Positions 9,161 to 20,735 of a stretch of DNA of 64,000 nucleotides are shown one piece after another. Under the pieces are notes generated by a model, which saw nothing but the letters and a program-made list of their open reading frames with translations, did no database searches and had not been told where the DNA came from. Origin of the DNA: Flectonema sp. DT1601 (taxonomy: Eukaryota; Euglenozoa; Diplonemea; Diplonemida; Diplonemidae); assembly GCA_964019425.1 (NCBI GenBank), contig OZ025829.1, forward strand, positions 744,001 to 808,000, given 5' to 3'. The translations under genes were made by a program, and so were the position numbers. Each line of letters opens with the position of its first letter. The stretch's first letter is position 1.

Positions 9161-10717
9161 ATGTCGACAGTATCTGACGAAGTATCAGCAGCGTCGCAAT
9201 CTGACACAAGACACAGCGCTGCATTCCTTGAACACTACGGAAGGAAATCACTTTTAGCAATACCAGAAATGCGTGGCAGTACTGCAACAGAACAAAAGAA
9301 AGATGTCCAACCAGCAGTTCAACCAAAAGGAAGAGGATCCTATTTATTAGATGGTGGTTATCCTTACTACGATCCAAATAGTATCGATAGCGTCAGAGAG
9401 ATTCCTGAGGCACACAATTCAAAATATGTCGGTGCTTACTTTAAAAAGGATAATTCTGAAAGGTATCGCAGAATGATGTACGATGACTTATTACTTGGTG
9501 AGATGAGAGATGCCTTCGGAGGATTAGATCTGAGAAGTGTTGAAGACCATCGAAGGATGGCTCATCAACAGGATAAAGTAATGAAATGGGATCAACAAAG
9601 AGTTAGAGAAAAGGAGTGGGAATCGGAACTGTGGCTCCGTTCAGAAAGACAAAAGGACCGAATCCGTCTACGTGAACGAGAACTCGGCAGAGAACGTGAA
9701 TGGTCTCACATGAATGAAAGAGAAAGGGAAAGCTGTCGAGACAGAGAAAGAGAATACGAACTTCACAAAGAAGAGTTACGACGTAGATGGATAGACGAGA
9801 AGGATGCTCAAAGAGAAAGAGAACGTGAAAGAGAAGCCGACTGGGATCGTGAGCTGGAGATCGAACGAGAGAAGATGAGATCTAACGTTCGCTCTTGGGA
9901 ACAGGAAAAAGAACAACACATCCTTCAAATTAAACAAGAAGACTGGGAGTGGGAATCACAAAGAGATTCCCTCCGCAAGGAATGGGAATCAGAACGTCGA
10001 CGTGAACAAGAACGGGAACTCCTTTTCTTAAAGGAATTAGAAGAAGATCGAATTCACCGCGAGAAGGAATGGGAACGCGAACGTGCTCGTCTGATGGAAG
10101 AATACTCTCAAAAGAGAGCGGCTGCCGCAGCCATCGCTGCTGCGAACAGCGAGGAAGCCCTTTCCAATGCAAAGGCGCCATTTCAGAGCGACTCACAAAG
10201 TGGTTCTGTTAGCAGAGGCAGCAGGCATAGCAGAGATCTAAGCGAAGGAGGAGGTTCAAGAGAACAGGGCAGTGAGAAGGGTTCAACGGGAGGAGGCAGT
10301 CGAGGAGATCCCCGACAGTCAATTGCACCATCTCACAGATCATCTCTTCATCATTCTACTCGAGGAAGTCAAATAGCTCGCTCATCTGTTGCCTCACAGG
10401 GACAGCAGCAACGTCATTCTTTTGCTCCATCTCAACGCTCTTCTATTGCAGCTTCTCAACGTCACTCTGTTGCTCAATCACAACGACCGTCTGTTGCTCA
10501 GTCACAGCGACAGTCTGTCGCATCACAGCGACAGTCGGTTGCATCGCAACAACAACACCAACCGCGAAACTCTGAATCTCGTGCGTCAGCTGTGAGTATA
10601 AGTGAGAAGCAAAGTATCCAAAAAAGTGACGAAGGGATGCCTTCTGAAGATGAGACGGACGATGACCAGGAAATTGTTGAAGTCGATGGTGACGAGGAAG
10701 AAGAAGAAGAAGAATAA
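9161..10717 (+). CDS. Highly charged Arg/Glu-rich coiled-coil protein with Ser/Gln repeat tail
   Basis: 518 aa of unknown function. Residues about 110-330 are almost entirely charged helix with many RERE/WERE steps, expected to form a long single alpha-helix or coiled coil. Residues about 340-385 are Gly/Ser-rich. Residues about 395-470 contain degenerate short repeats of the type (S)QRxSVA, an R-x-S pattern that suits phosphorylation by basophilic kinases. The C-terminus is a run of Glu after an acidic segment. An N-terminal globular-looking part (about 35-110, 'LEHYGRKSLLAIPEM', 'YLLDGGYPYYDP') is the best region for homology searching. The ATG follows an acceptor (TTATTAG) by 23 nt. It may be cytoskeletal, but that is only inferred from composition. 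Confidence 0.75.
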   Translation: MSTVSDEVSAASQSDTRHSAAFLEHYGRKSLLAIPEMRGSTATEQKKDVQPAVQPKGRGSYLLDGGYPYYDPNSIDSVREIPEAHNSKYVGAYFKKDNSERYRRMMYDDLLLGEMRDAFGGLDLRSVEDHRRMAHQQDKVMKWDQQRVREKEWESELWLRSERQKDRIRLRERELGREREWSHMNERERESCRDREREYELHKEELRRRWIDEKDAQREREREREADWDRELEIEREKMRSNVRSWEQEKEQHILQIKQEDWEWESQRDSLRKEWESERRREQERELLFLKELEEDRIHREKEWERERARLMEEYSQKRAAAAAIAAANSEEALSNAKAPFQSDSQSGSVSRGSRHSRDLSEGGGSREQGSEKGSTGGGSRGDPRQSIAPSHRSSLHHSTRGSQIARSSVASQGQQQRHSFAPSQRSSIAASQRHSVAQSQRPSVAQSQRQSVASQRQSVASQQQHQPRNSESRASAVSISEKQSIQKSDEGMPSEDETDDDQEIVEVDGDEEEEEEE

Positions 10718-10964
10718 TAGTCAACGATGAAGTGAGTTCTTGTATTATATATTTACACTAAAGCGTATTATTTATTATTAAGGGAGCGTTTCTACGTCAT
10801 CCTCTTCGTTATCAACTAGAAACCAATTCTCGGAAATACAAAACCATTTTATGTTTCTACAGCAGCTTATTATTAATGTCTTTGATGAGTAGCGTGTTGG
10901 AAACCTTCTGTTTTTATATTATTATTTAATTACCACCCATAACAGGAAGAGGATTAAAAGAGTC

Positions 10965-13900
10965 ATGCAGTGCTACCCTCCTCCACAGTCGGCGTATGCG
11001 CCGGCGGTGCTGCCACCATCTTATTGGGCGAGGGAAGTTGGGATTCCAGACAGTCGGGCAACTCCATTTATGAGTAGTTCAGTATTTGGAGCAGTTGAAG
11101 ACGAGAAGAGAGAAAAACATGAACACAAAACGAAGAAGAAGAAGTCGAAAGTAAAACACGATGGATCGATTATAATAGAAGAATTATCACCAGCGAGGAT
11201 AATGAGAAAATCTTTGAACAGTTGTTCACAAAAAGTAAAAGACTACAACAAGGATAAGTATCCCCTTGTACAATGTCTATTTGATGCCTTACTAAAAGAT
11301 CCAAATAAAAGTGAACATAAACTAACAAGCATTGCTATTCAAGTAATGTGTGATATCGCACACAGAGCCATTACACCAACTCCTGTAAAGCCAAGTCCAG
11401 AGTTGCAAAATTTTTCACACATTGAGCTCGTTAACATGGTTAAGAAGTCACAAAGAAATGATCTTTGGAATAAGTGCTGGAAACAGTACTGCAGTTCACA
11501 TGCACCATCTCGAAGACGTGACCCAGCAGCTCACACAACTCCTTATTTAAAATCTGCTATCACTTATTGCATTCAAGAAGCTGCTGTCCAAAAGGCTCAA
11601 AACCGACCTGGACTTGCAGCCTTACGCTGTTCATTATTAACTGAGGGTAGTGATGTAACTGATACTAAGAATCTAGGTGTGTTGAACACAACTAGTGCTG
11701 GATTGATGTTATTATTTAATGCGGATGAGGCGAGTTATAATGTTGGAGGGAATAGGAATGCTGGACAACAACAACAAGTGACGATTGAGGAACATATAAC
11801 AACACAACCAGAGCAGCCGCATCAACAACCAAAGCAGCCGATTCAACTGCAAAAGCAACAAGAAGCTGTTCAACCAAAACAGCAGCAACAGCTTCAAGCA
11901 AAAATATCAGAACCGATCATTACTGAAATTCCTGAACCTGCTTTCGATGATAAACTCCTGAAGTCAACATTCATGAGTAACAATGGATATCATCAACCAC
12001 CATTACCAGATCAATCTCATCACAGTAATATGAATACTAATTATGACCCACCAAGTCATCCTGGATCAGCTGTTCATAGTCGTACTACCAGTATTGATGT
12101 CGACTGGTCGAGACAGATTGGTCAAATGATGAGATCTCATCCACACCATGATCGCACTTTATCAATGGAGAGTATGCCTCAGCTACTAAGCGGATCTCCA
12201 ATGCCTCGTGCCTGTCACAGTAGACAAACCAGTATGGGAGGTGAGTTACCCCCAATGAGTCACAGTCCTAGACAGAGAGTTGTACATCACAGAATGATGA
12301 GCACTGATTCTCAAATTCATTTAGGAGGTGGAGGGAGACACACTAGACAATGTTCAATGGATCAAATACCAAGTTTAGCATCCGAGTCACCTAGTGCTTC
12401 ACCATTTGATATGCCAACAGACTACATGCCCTCTCCACTTGTTGGATGTAGTGGGGCATATCCAGAAAGTCCTTTAACTGGTGTGGGTGGTGTTGGTGGA
12501 GGAGGAGCAGGAGGAGGAACTGGAAGGGGTCCTAGTGGACCTGGTTGGCAACAACAAATACCAGAACCATATCAATCAGGTGCTAATGAATTTAGTATAA
12601 CTCTACAAGCCGTTCAGGGTGTTGGACCTCTTGAAGCACTTGCTGCTGAATGGGGAAGCAATCTAGAACTCGTCTTCGAAAGCGTCGATCTTTCCATCAG
12701 TCGATCAGACTGCACTGTCACCCTCACTACTAATACTCACAGTATGTCTCAGCTTCATGAAGCTGCTACTTTTGTTATGGAGCATTATTTAATTCCAATA
12801 AACCCTCCAGTTCCTGATCAACAACCGATTCCATTATGGATGAGTACTACTAACGACATACCTGATGTTGCTGTTAATCTTGTTGTCGAAACAATGGCTG
12901 ACTATCAACAATGTAAAGAAATATTTGATGTTACTGAAGGTGGTGGTTGGATTCCACAACTTGTTAACTATTGCGGACAGGTAGCTACAATCATTCGTTA
13001 TGATCAGTTTGATCAAAGGACTCAGAAGTGTAGACTGCAATTCCACTGTGATATGCAGGTGTACAGTTGGCCAATAGCAGCAATGTTTCCTATTCCACAA
13101 TCGGGATATGGAGGACGTTCACAATCTGAATGTTGTGGGTATGAAGACTACAGTGGTGGTCCTTCTATGCCTCCACCTGGGAACTTCTATTCGCAGCACT
13201 CTCATCATCATCAACACCACCAACCTGCTCCTCATGCTTCTCATCACCCATTCCCCCCTCGGTCAGTACACTACCACCCACATCTCCCCAACTCCCATCA
13301 CGTTCCAATGTCTGAAAGCAACAGACAAAATCAACGGCAACAGCCACAACAGCAGCAGCAGCAGCAGCAGCAACAACCGCAGCAGCAGCTTCAGCAGCAA
13401 CAACAGAGCATTCCTCACTCACACGCTCCTCCAGCTCACAAGTCGATTCCAGTTACTGTCACACCAGTATGTTTATTTAATTTAGAAGAGGTCATTAACT
13501 GAATAATGAAATTAGACATAAAACACAATCAGGTAACCCTCGCTTGCTATGCTGCAGTCTGTGTGGCTGCTTGCGTTGCGAGGGATGAAAAGCTTCCGTC
13601 GTTGCCAAGAAGATTACCTCCGAGACCTGAGGAATGTATGCACTGTGGTGCAAAGCATTCTCTGGTAACTATGAAACAGGTATGTGAATTATGATAGTTT
13701 ATGTTGTTAATTATTATCCTTTGATGTGAAGTATTCAAACATTAATAATTCAGAGAAAGGGTGCTCGTCTTCGAAGCTACAGATTTGAGTGTACGCAGTG
13801 CGAATCGCAGCATTTACAGTCCAAAGAAACTGGTTACTGCAGGCTCGCAAGACAGGAACATTTGGCAACACCCAACAGTGTTAGAAACGCTAGACGATTG

Positions 13901-14023
13901 CAACAAGAGACCGAAAGACAACAACAGCAAAAGAAGAGACAGGCGGAAGAACAAGCAAAGGCAGCAACACCATCAGCCAACCCAAAGACGGAACAAGGAG
14001 CTGACAGTGGTGAAATTGCGTAG
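10965..14023 (+). CDS. Q-rich multidomain protein with Mind-bomb-like repeat and C-terminal zinc site
   Basis: Three exons, 10965-13466, 13533-13679 and 13754-14023, all joined in phase 0, giving 972 aa. Residues about 75-225 form an unassigned helical domain. Residues 260-330 and 790-830 are Gln-rich. In the middle lie repeats around 'SRTTSIDV', 'DRTLSMES', 'SRQTSMGG', 'HRMMSTDS' and 'TRQCSMDQ', an R-x-x-S-type motif repeated five times that looks like a series of kinase or 14-3-3 sites. Residues about 655-710 (GGGWIPQLVNYCGQVATI..R...C.LQF) resemble the MIB/HERC2-type 'Mind bomb' repeat of ubiquitin ligases. Splicing adds a C-x2-C pair (869/872) in exon 2 and a second C-x2-C pair (896/899) in exon 3, a probable zinc ribbon. 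The last part is charged and helical. No RING domain is seen, so ligase activity is not claimed. The CAG/CAA tracts are coding polyglutamine. Confidence 0.8.
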
Positions 14024-15038
14024 AAGTAAGCTGACCAACACAATTGGATGGCAGATTTCGGTATTTGAATGTCCCCTCGGCAAGCGAGCGGACAATTTCC
14101 TGTTTGGGGGAATATCTGATTAATACACTGTTAGCGAAGGCGTTACATCCGTCGTTGGAACACAATACGGTTGGCTTTGAAAGTACGAGGCAAAAAAAGA
14201 GGTGGGGAAGAGAACGGAGAATTATATAAAAAAAAATAAAAAAGATCTTCTTGCGCGTACTCGATAATTCCCTTACCTCGTTCTTTTTTTTTTTTTTTTT
14301 TTTTCCAAACGTTTGAAATTTTGTATTATAACATATGCCTTCAAGAATGCTTTTTCTCTTCTTCTGTTCTTTTTTTTGCTTTCCCTTTCCCGATTTTTTT
14401 TTTTTTTTTTTTTTTTGCCAAACGTTTTTTTTTTATTCTATTTTTTTTGCTTTTGCACCGGTTGTGTTATGAACTGAAAAATACATATTTTGGGTAGTGA
14501 GGTGGATCTCTTTTTTGAGAAATTTGACAATTTTTTTTCCCCCTTTCTTTTTTTTCAAATTCCTAGTGTCTTAAATTCGGCCTGCAACTTCTCCCCTCGA
14601 AGAGTGTTGGGTCACAATGACCATCTTTTGCTTAGTTTTGCTTAACCCAAAACACTTTAATAAGTTTTTCTAACTCTGTGTTAGCTTCATAAATATTTCT
14701 AGGCTACAGATTGATACAATTTGTTGTTGTAATTGGATACAGATACTGTATTTCCCCAATACTTGTTGAGTGGAAGAGGACGCAGAAGCGATTAATTGAT
14801 GTGGAATTTTTTTGATCTTTTTTTTTGTTTTTTTTTGTTCGTACTCAGAGAATAAGTGAAAGTTGAAAAAAAAAAAAGAAGAAAAAAAAAAAAAAAAAAA
14901 AAAAAGGTTGTCCCCCCGAGTTAGGGATAATATTTTGTTGCGGAAAAAAGAGTTTTCTTTTTTTGTGGAATCTTTTTTTTTTTTTTTGAACTTTTTTTCA
15001 ACTGCTATTTGAAGGACTTATAAAAACCCGAGTTTTCC

Positions 15039-15079
<41 letters not shown>

Positions 15080-16624
15080 AAGAAGTTCTTTTGAGTTAAC
15101 TTCGGCCGAATGAGGCAGAATAAGGAGAAACCTATACCCAAACCCCCCTGCTAGCGTATTTCTTCCGAATCGCCGTGTTCGATCTTTTTTTGTTGCATGT
15201 TGTGAGCTGCTGCCTTACATTATCAATGGTTTTCTTTTTTTTTTTCTCAACCTGACATACACAAGGAGGATATATCAGCATCCGCCTGCGTAGGAACAAT
15301 AGTTTGAATATATAATCACTAAGTCACAATTAAAAAAAAAAAAAAAAAAAAATTCTAACTTCTATCCTGTCCTTTGTTATTTTTTTCTTATTTGAATTTT
15401 GCTCCTTCTTAGTAGTCGCAGAACCATCACAAGAAATTTTTTTTTAAAAAAAAAAAATCAAAAGCATTCATTACTTGCTTCGCCATAATAAAGCGAAGGC
15501 TTTTGCGAATAAATTAGACTCGAAAACACTTACCGATACAATAATAACAATTAAAAAAAAGAAGGCTACTGAAAAAAAACCGTTGTTAGCTTTTATCCCC
15601 ATTTATTATTATTATTTATTTATTATTTTTCCCTGGCAGAATTGGTCTTCTTCCACGTTTCTTTTCCTCAGCCCTGTTCCGTGAGTGACGCAATCTGCTG
15701 TGAATAGCAATAGAAAAAAAAAAAAAAAAAAAAAAAAAAGAGAGATCATTTGTTCTCTTCCTTTTTGTAGACGCTTATAGAAAATGTAGAAGCAAAAAAC
15801 CAGCGAGGGGTCGTGACTGCAGTCAAGTCTGAGATAAAAGGCAGAGTGTTCAATGCGTACCTTCCTTCTGGTTATTTGATTCTTGTCTAAAAGTTATTTC
15901 ATGTTGCAAAGTGTTCACCGTGAGAAGATTTTTTTCCCCTGTCATATCCTTCTTGAGCATAATGTGTTAGAATTGTTATTTTTTATATCGACAGTCAGAG
16001 AAGAAAAATATTAAAATTAAGAGTCGTTTTTGTTTATTTATATGTCGAAAATGGTATCTATTTCCCTATGCTCCAGTAATGCAACCTACGGTCAACAAAA
16101 CATAAGGCTTTATCTGAATGGGGTTTTTTTTTTTTTTTTGATAGTCCCATAGATCTTCTATGGGAAAAGAAACATATAACTGTTCTGACACGTTAAGCTC
16201 AGGGAAAATCCTTTAAAAAAAAAAAATTACATTGCCGTTGTTTAATAATGGGAAATATTACTTCAGATTTTTATTTTCCTTCGTGTTTTTTTTTTTTTTT
16301 TTTGACAAAATGTCTTTCTGTCCTCCTTTGAAAAAAGATTTCTCCTACTTGTTTTTTTTTCCCTATTTTTTCTTGAGGCTCATATCAAGCATCGGCAATT
16401 GGCAATATTTCCTGCTCGTTAATACATAAAGTTCCTCAAAAGAAAAAAAAAAAAAAAAAAAAAAAAGGATTTTTTCACAACCAATAAATTGATTGTGCAA
16501 ACGATTCTTTCAAAGAGTTTTTTTTTAAAAAAAAAAAAAAAAACACTTCGTACTGGTTAACTTTTTTTAGTTTTCGCTCTCTTTTTTTTTTACTCCAGTT
16601 ATTTTTTAATTTACATTTGAATCA

Positions 16625-16657
<33 letters not shown>

Positions 16658-18263
16658 AGGAAAACCTACGGAGATCTCGATTGTGATGTTCGCAATGATT
16701 TCTATTTTTTTTTTTATAAATTTTTTTTTTGTTGTTTTTTTTTTAGAACTAAACAAACGCTGAGGTAAATCATTTTGTCTTCTGTTCTGTTGCAACTGTT
16801 CGCTGTCCCCCCATATTGGATTTTATTAAAATTTATTGCTTTCACGTTTTCTTGTAAAACACAACGTTCAATTCCCCAACAACTATTATGTAACTGTACT
16901 CCTGACATACTAACCGGGGGGTGGAGGAAAATAAGTTACTTCGAAAAAAAAAAAAAAAAAAAAAAAAAGGCTAAGTTTGGCATCACTGTATTGTTAAACA
17001 GATATTTTTAAACCATCATTTTTTATGTCATTATGACACAAAATAAAGTTTTGTATTTCATCCCCAATACTGCCTCTGCTAGTCGCTGATTTTGTCTTTA
17101 TTGAAAAATAAATTTCCCCTAAGACTAATACACACAATGATTACGACGGCTTACTGAAGGCTGTACCCTTTTTAGCAAAACTGTGAAATTATGTTATGTT
17201 ATGTGGTACAGTATGTTATCTTTTTTTTTCTTTTTTTTTTTTTTTTTTTTTTGTTCTTTTTCCCGATGACTTCGGGAAAGAAGGAAGAAGTGGAAAAAAT
17301 AAGAAAACAAACTTGTGATTCATGAGGGAATAATAGATTGGGAAAATTCAAAAAAAAATGTTCGCCAACTATGTCTTGTTGGTAAAAAAAAAAAAAAAAA
17401 AGCGTAGTAGGTTTTTTTTATTTTCCCACCGCTGCTGTTTTATGGGTTTGAGGTTTTCTGTAACTTTCTTAACCGTAATATTCCCGTTTTTTTTTTTTTT
17501 TTTTTTCAAGGTGTGTAGTTTCTTTTCAAGTGTGATTTCTCGCACCCTGCGGTTGATGTCGGGTTGATTCGAGCTTGAAACATCCTCAGTATCAACCTCC
17601 GCAGTGGGCAACCACCACCTCAGTAAAACGGTAGTGCCAGAGCTGTACCATCGAGGCAGAAAAAAAAAAAAAAAAAAAAAAAACAAGACCCTAGTTGATA
17701 CCTTAGCCCGTTCAGCATATTTATTTATTTTTCATTTTTTTTATTTCCTTGTCTATGAGGTTATGCGAAGGATGATATTTTTTCTCATCTATCTGTAAAA
17801 GCTTTTTTTTTTAATTTTTATTTGTTGTTCCCCATTTCTCTTTCCATTCTTGTTGTCAAATTTTCTCAATAAAAAAGAATTACGTTCCCAAAAACTGATG
17901 ACCAAGAAATGCAGGGAACCGTTCGTTCAGCAACGAACAGAAAATAACGAAATCAACACAATTCTCTGAGAGAACGAAAAAAGAAGAATAAATCCGAGAA
18001 ACATACCTCTTTGACTCTTCCAAAAAAAAAAAAATTAAAAACGGAATCTAGCGGTAGGATAGGGGGAAGCGTACGTTATTCTCTTTGTGACAAATGAGTT
18101 CTCCGAAAGTTGGAAAAATCACTGGCGCGGTAACGTTCTTGTTTTTTTTTTATATTTTTATTTTATTTTTTTTTAGTTTCAGCAAAAAAAACACAAAATA
18201 ATGAAAACATACAAACTCTATTGTAATTATTATTATTATTTTTCAACAGTATTTTTTGTCCTA
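14024..18263. other. 4.2-kb homopolymer-rich noncoding block
   Basis: No long gene is seen. T and A runs of 15-32 nt recur roughly every 100-300 nt (for example T32 at 15041-15072), often with T-to-A switches that can fold back. A perfect 9-bp hairpin with a 3-nt loop lies at 16145-16165. One short coding-like stretch with a clear acceptor (15771-15889) is listed separately. The size and composition contrast with the tightly packed genes on both sides. It could be a long 3' UTR, a cluster boundary, a noncoding-RNA locus, or decayed genes. Confidence 0.55.
15771..15889 (+). CDS. Possible orphan terminal exon
   Basis: A pyrimidine-rich acceptor (CTTCCTTTTTGTAG) ends at 15770. It is followed by 39 sense codons and a stop, reading TLIENVEAKNQRG..., then VVTAVKSEIKGRVFN..., and ending AYLPSGYLILV. 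The composition is markedly more protein-like than the surrounding homopolymer DNA. An upstream partner exon could lie at about 15643-15680, ending at a GTGAGT donor, but I could not fix the joining phase. I do not recognise the protein. It may be the last exon of a small gene or a remnant. Confidence 0.25.
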
Positions 18264-18980
18264 ATGAAAGGTGACTATGTGTTCTCTGTAGCTGATGACT
18301 TGCTTAACGGCACAACCCGTTCTATACCAAAAACCAATAAAAAAAAACTTCCTTATTCCGGAATCAAAGTAGGCAGACTACGACCTGTAAAAAGTCAGGT
18401 TGCAGCAGTTCAGATCGATAGGAAACTGAATGAGTCGCTTTGGAGACTTGGAGAGTCTCCAGAGAAACTTCCACAACTGCTTCTGTACAGAATGGCTTTT
18501 ATGGAAATTTTAGACATCATTAATCCGATATTTCAAGGAATATTAAATAAGATAAAACAAGGATACGAACAGTGCCTCGTACACCAATTCGAGAAAGACA
18601 TGTCAGAACTCAATTTCGTTATATTCGAGAAAGAGAAGACTATTAAGAAACTCGAAAAATCACTTGAAAAGAGAAAACGAGAAATAGGTTCGTTAGAGTT
18701 AGATATAATTAACTTAAAAAGAAAGAAAGTAGAATCAGTTACATCAACCTGTCGAGTTGAGAACACAACACCACATCGTGAGAATAGTTTTGTGAGTGAT
18801 GCACAACAACCAGAAGAGACGACGTCTGGTTCTAATCAGATGAAAGAACCACTAAATGTAACAGAAATCACTGTAGTGGAACCCTCATGTAACAGCCCGA
18901 GTAGTTGTGTTTCTCCTACCAGCTGGTTAAGTGAAATAATTGACACAAGCATCGTATTAGAAGGTCTAGGTGATGGATAG
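18264..18980 (+). CDS. Coiled-coil protein, TSNAXIP1-N-like (tentative)
   Basis: 238 aa from the ATG at 18264. The frame stays open further upstream to 18201, but the upstream part encodes a Tyr/Phe-rich stretch lying before an acceptor (TTTTTCAACAG ending at 18249), so the internal ATG is preferred. Residues about 40-160 are helical and charged, with 'LYRMAFMEILDIINPIFQGILNKIKQGYEQCL' followed by a long coiled coil. That pattern recalls the N-terminal domain of translin-associated factor X interacting protein 1, found in ciliary or axonemal proteins. The match is weak and from memory. The C-terminal 70 residues are Ser/Thr-rich and probably disordered. Only 107 nt separate it from the next gene. 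Confidence 0.6.
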   Translation: MKGDYVFSVADDLLNGTTRSIPKTNKKKLPYSGIKVGRLRPVKSQVAAVQIDRKLNESLWRLGESPEKLPQLLLYRMAFMEILDIINPIFQGILNKIKQGYEQCLVHQFEKDMSELNFVIFEKEKTIKKLEKSLEKRKREIGSLELDIINLKRKKVESVTSTCRVENTTPHRENSFVSDAQQPEETTSGSNQMKEPLNVTEITVVEPSCNSPSSCVSPTSWLSEIIDTSIVLEGLGDG

Positions 18981-19087
18981 CCTTGTGTGTCTTTGTGATT
19001 CGCATTTCCATGTGATGCTTTGAAGTGGGGGATTACTTAGTTAGTTAGCTTAGTATTTCAACAGCCGATATCACACAAAAAAATAAT

Positions 19088-19897
19088 ATGACGTTTGGAA
19101 GAGGACCACTTCAAGCTGCCTTCAAGAAAGGGTTTTGTAACCTTGTGTATGTGACTGGAGGATATCCTACTAAAGAAAAGACCATTGACGTACTGATGTC
19201 GCTTCAAGAGTCTGGTTGCGTTGATGTTGTTGAAGTCGGAGTTCCATTCACAGACCCAGTTGGTGATGGTCCTGTTATCGAAGAATGCGCACTGGCATCA
19301 ATCTCAGGAGATTGCAAGTCTATATTCACAGTTATAGAATTAATCAAAGAAGCTAGAAAAGTCGGATTCAACCTTCCAGTAATCCTAATGGGATACTACA
19401 ACACTTTCAGACCGGGATGGATTGAGGCAAGCAAAGATTGCATATCAGGAGTTATCATAGTTGATCTACCTTTTGAAGAACCGTTCACTCACGAACTTAA
19501 AGATGAATTGAATAAATCCGATATTTCATTCATACCGTTGGCTTCACCTTTTACGAGTGGTGAGAGATTAAACAAAATATCCGGCATAGTCGATACCTTC
19601 TTGTACAACACTTGTGTTATGGGTGTAACTGGAGCGAGACAAAGTCTTGATGAATATTTGCAAACAACGTACCAGGCGACATGGAAAAAGATAAAAGATA
19701 ACACCGATGATAAGAAATGTATTCTTGGGTTCGGTATTTCAAACAACAGAGCAGTTAAAGCTGTTCGTGTTTTAGGAGCTGATGGTCTTGTTGTTGGATC
19801 AGCTTTAATGAGAAAAATCATCGAAGTTAAAGAACTCTCTGGACAAGATCTTCGCAAAGCAATCAGCGATTTCCTTAACGAACTCTTCGCTCAGTAA
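19088..19897 (+). CDS. trpA: Tryptophan synthase alpha chain (stand-alone)
   Basis: 269 aa, the normal length of bacterial and plant TrpA. It cleaves indole-3-glycerol phosphate to indole and glyceraldehyde 3-phosphate. The catalytic Glu is at residue 49 in VEVGVPFTDP and the catalytic Asp at 60 in VGDGPVI, matching bacterial numbering. Other family blocks are visible: MGYYNTF (usually YYNP), VDLPFEEP, LASPFTSGERL, GVTGARQS, and the phosphate-binding LGFGISNNRAVKAV with GLVVGSALM. No transit peptide is seen; the protein starts directly with MTFGRGPLQAAFKKG, suggesting a cytosolic enzyme. Fungi and oomycetes fuse alpha to beta, while plants and bacteria keep it separate; no beta gene lies in this window. 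Codon use is like the neighbours. A bacterial or algal origin is possible but would need a tree. Confidence 0.95.
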   Translation: MTFGRGPLQAAFKKGFCNLVYVTGGYPTKEKTIDVLMSLQESGCVDVVEVGVPFTDPVGDGPVIEECALASISGDCKSIFTVIELIKEARKVGFNLPVILMGYYNTFRPGWIEASKDCISGVIIVDLPFEEPFTHELKDELNKSDISFIPLASPFTSGERLNKISGIVDTFLYNTCVMGVTGARQSLDEYLQTTYQATWKKIKDNTDDKKCILGFGISNNRAVKAVRVLGADGLVVGSALMRKIIEVKELSGQDLRKAISDFLNELFAQ

Positions 19898-20580
19898 TCC
19901 TGAAAGCTGTTTCGCATGTTTCTTTTTGCTTATTTCTAGTTAAGGCACTTCAAGCCTAGCTGTTCCGCAAGTACATAATGCGTGTGTCCAATTGTTTGCT
20001 TGCTCTCGAAAAGTGAGTGGGTTGTACAAACAAGGAATAGCTGAGAGTTCAGATTGCCTTGTAAAAATTGAAGAACCCGGCCGCCAAAAAAAAAAAAAAA
20101 AAAAAAAAAAAAATAAAGGTGGCTTGGGGGACAAAAAAAAAAAAAAGGAAAAAGAAAAAGAAAAAAACGAAAAGTTATGGGAAGCGAGATGAATATTCAT
20201 GGCGCAGACTGCTGGAAAATGTTTTTCTATCTTATTAACTACTTAAGAATGCGTTATAATATCGCCTGTTGCATTTCCGTTTCCAACTGTTAATCTTCTT
20301 CACGAACTTATTGAACAAATAGTACAGAAGAAGAACGGTTGAACATTGTTAGATAGCAATAAAAACAGATTTGAACGATCCTTATGTAGGGAAATCATTC
20401 TCTGCGATTTTCACATCCGAAGAGTATGTTATGCTGCCTAGCTGGTTCTCTCTTTACTTCCCATGCGTTGCCTACGATGAATTTTTTTTTGTGTTTTTAT
20501 TTTTATTTTTATTTTTTTTTATTTTCTTAAGGAGAAACAGTTCAACGGAACTGTGTACCTTCCTGTACGACGAGTGAAGT

Positions 20581-20613
<33 letters not shown>

Positions 20614-20735
20614 TAGTTTTTAGTCAATCCCCAACATGGAAGACAAGTACTTTGCAACTCTAAGTAGCAATACTGAGGTAGTGTTTCCTGATTATATATT
20701 TGAGATTCCTTCCATCACCTACCAGTCAAAACAAT
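19898..20735. other. Intergenic/UTR with a short overlapping upstream ORF
   Basis: 838 nt with A and T homopolymers (for example 20086-20112 and 20582-20611). No real gene is seen. An ATG at 20636 opens a 36-codon frame that ends at 20746, overlapping the start of the next gene in another frame. An acceptor-like ACCAG ending at 20725 would remove that upstream ATG from the mature mRNA. Confidence 0.5.

Noticed and set aside
13338-13400. CAG/CAA tract as a microsatellite or expansion
   Set aside because: It is in frame and encodes polyglutamine with mixed codons; ordinary coding low complexity.
13108-13485. 125-aa plus-strand frame inside the Q-rich gene
   Set aside because: It is an alternative frame over CAG/CAC-rich repeats of a validated exon and has no independent evidence.
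17369-17686. Overlapping ORFs in both directions (17358-17567, 17369-17686, 17604-17798)
   Set aside because: They are made mostly of poly-Phe and poly-Lys from homopolymers. A short middle part looks slightly protein-like, but no splice signals support a gene.
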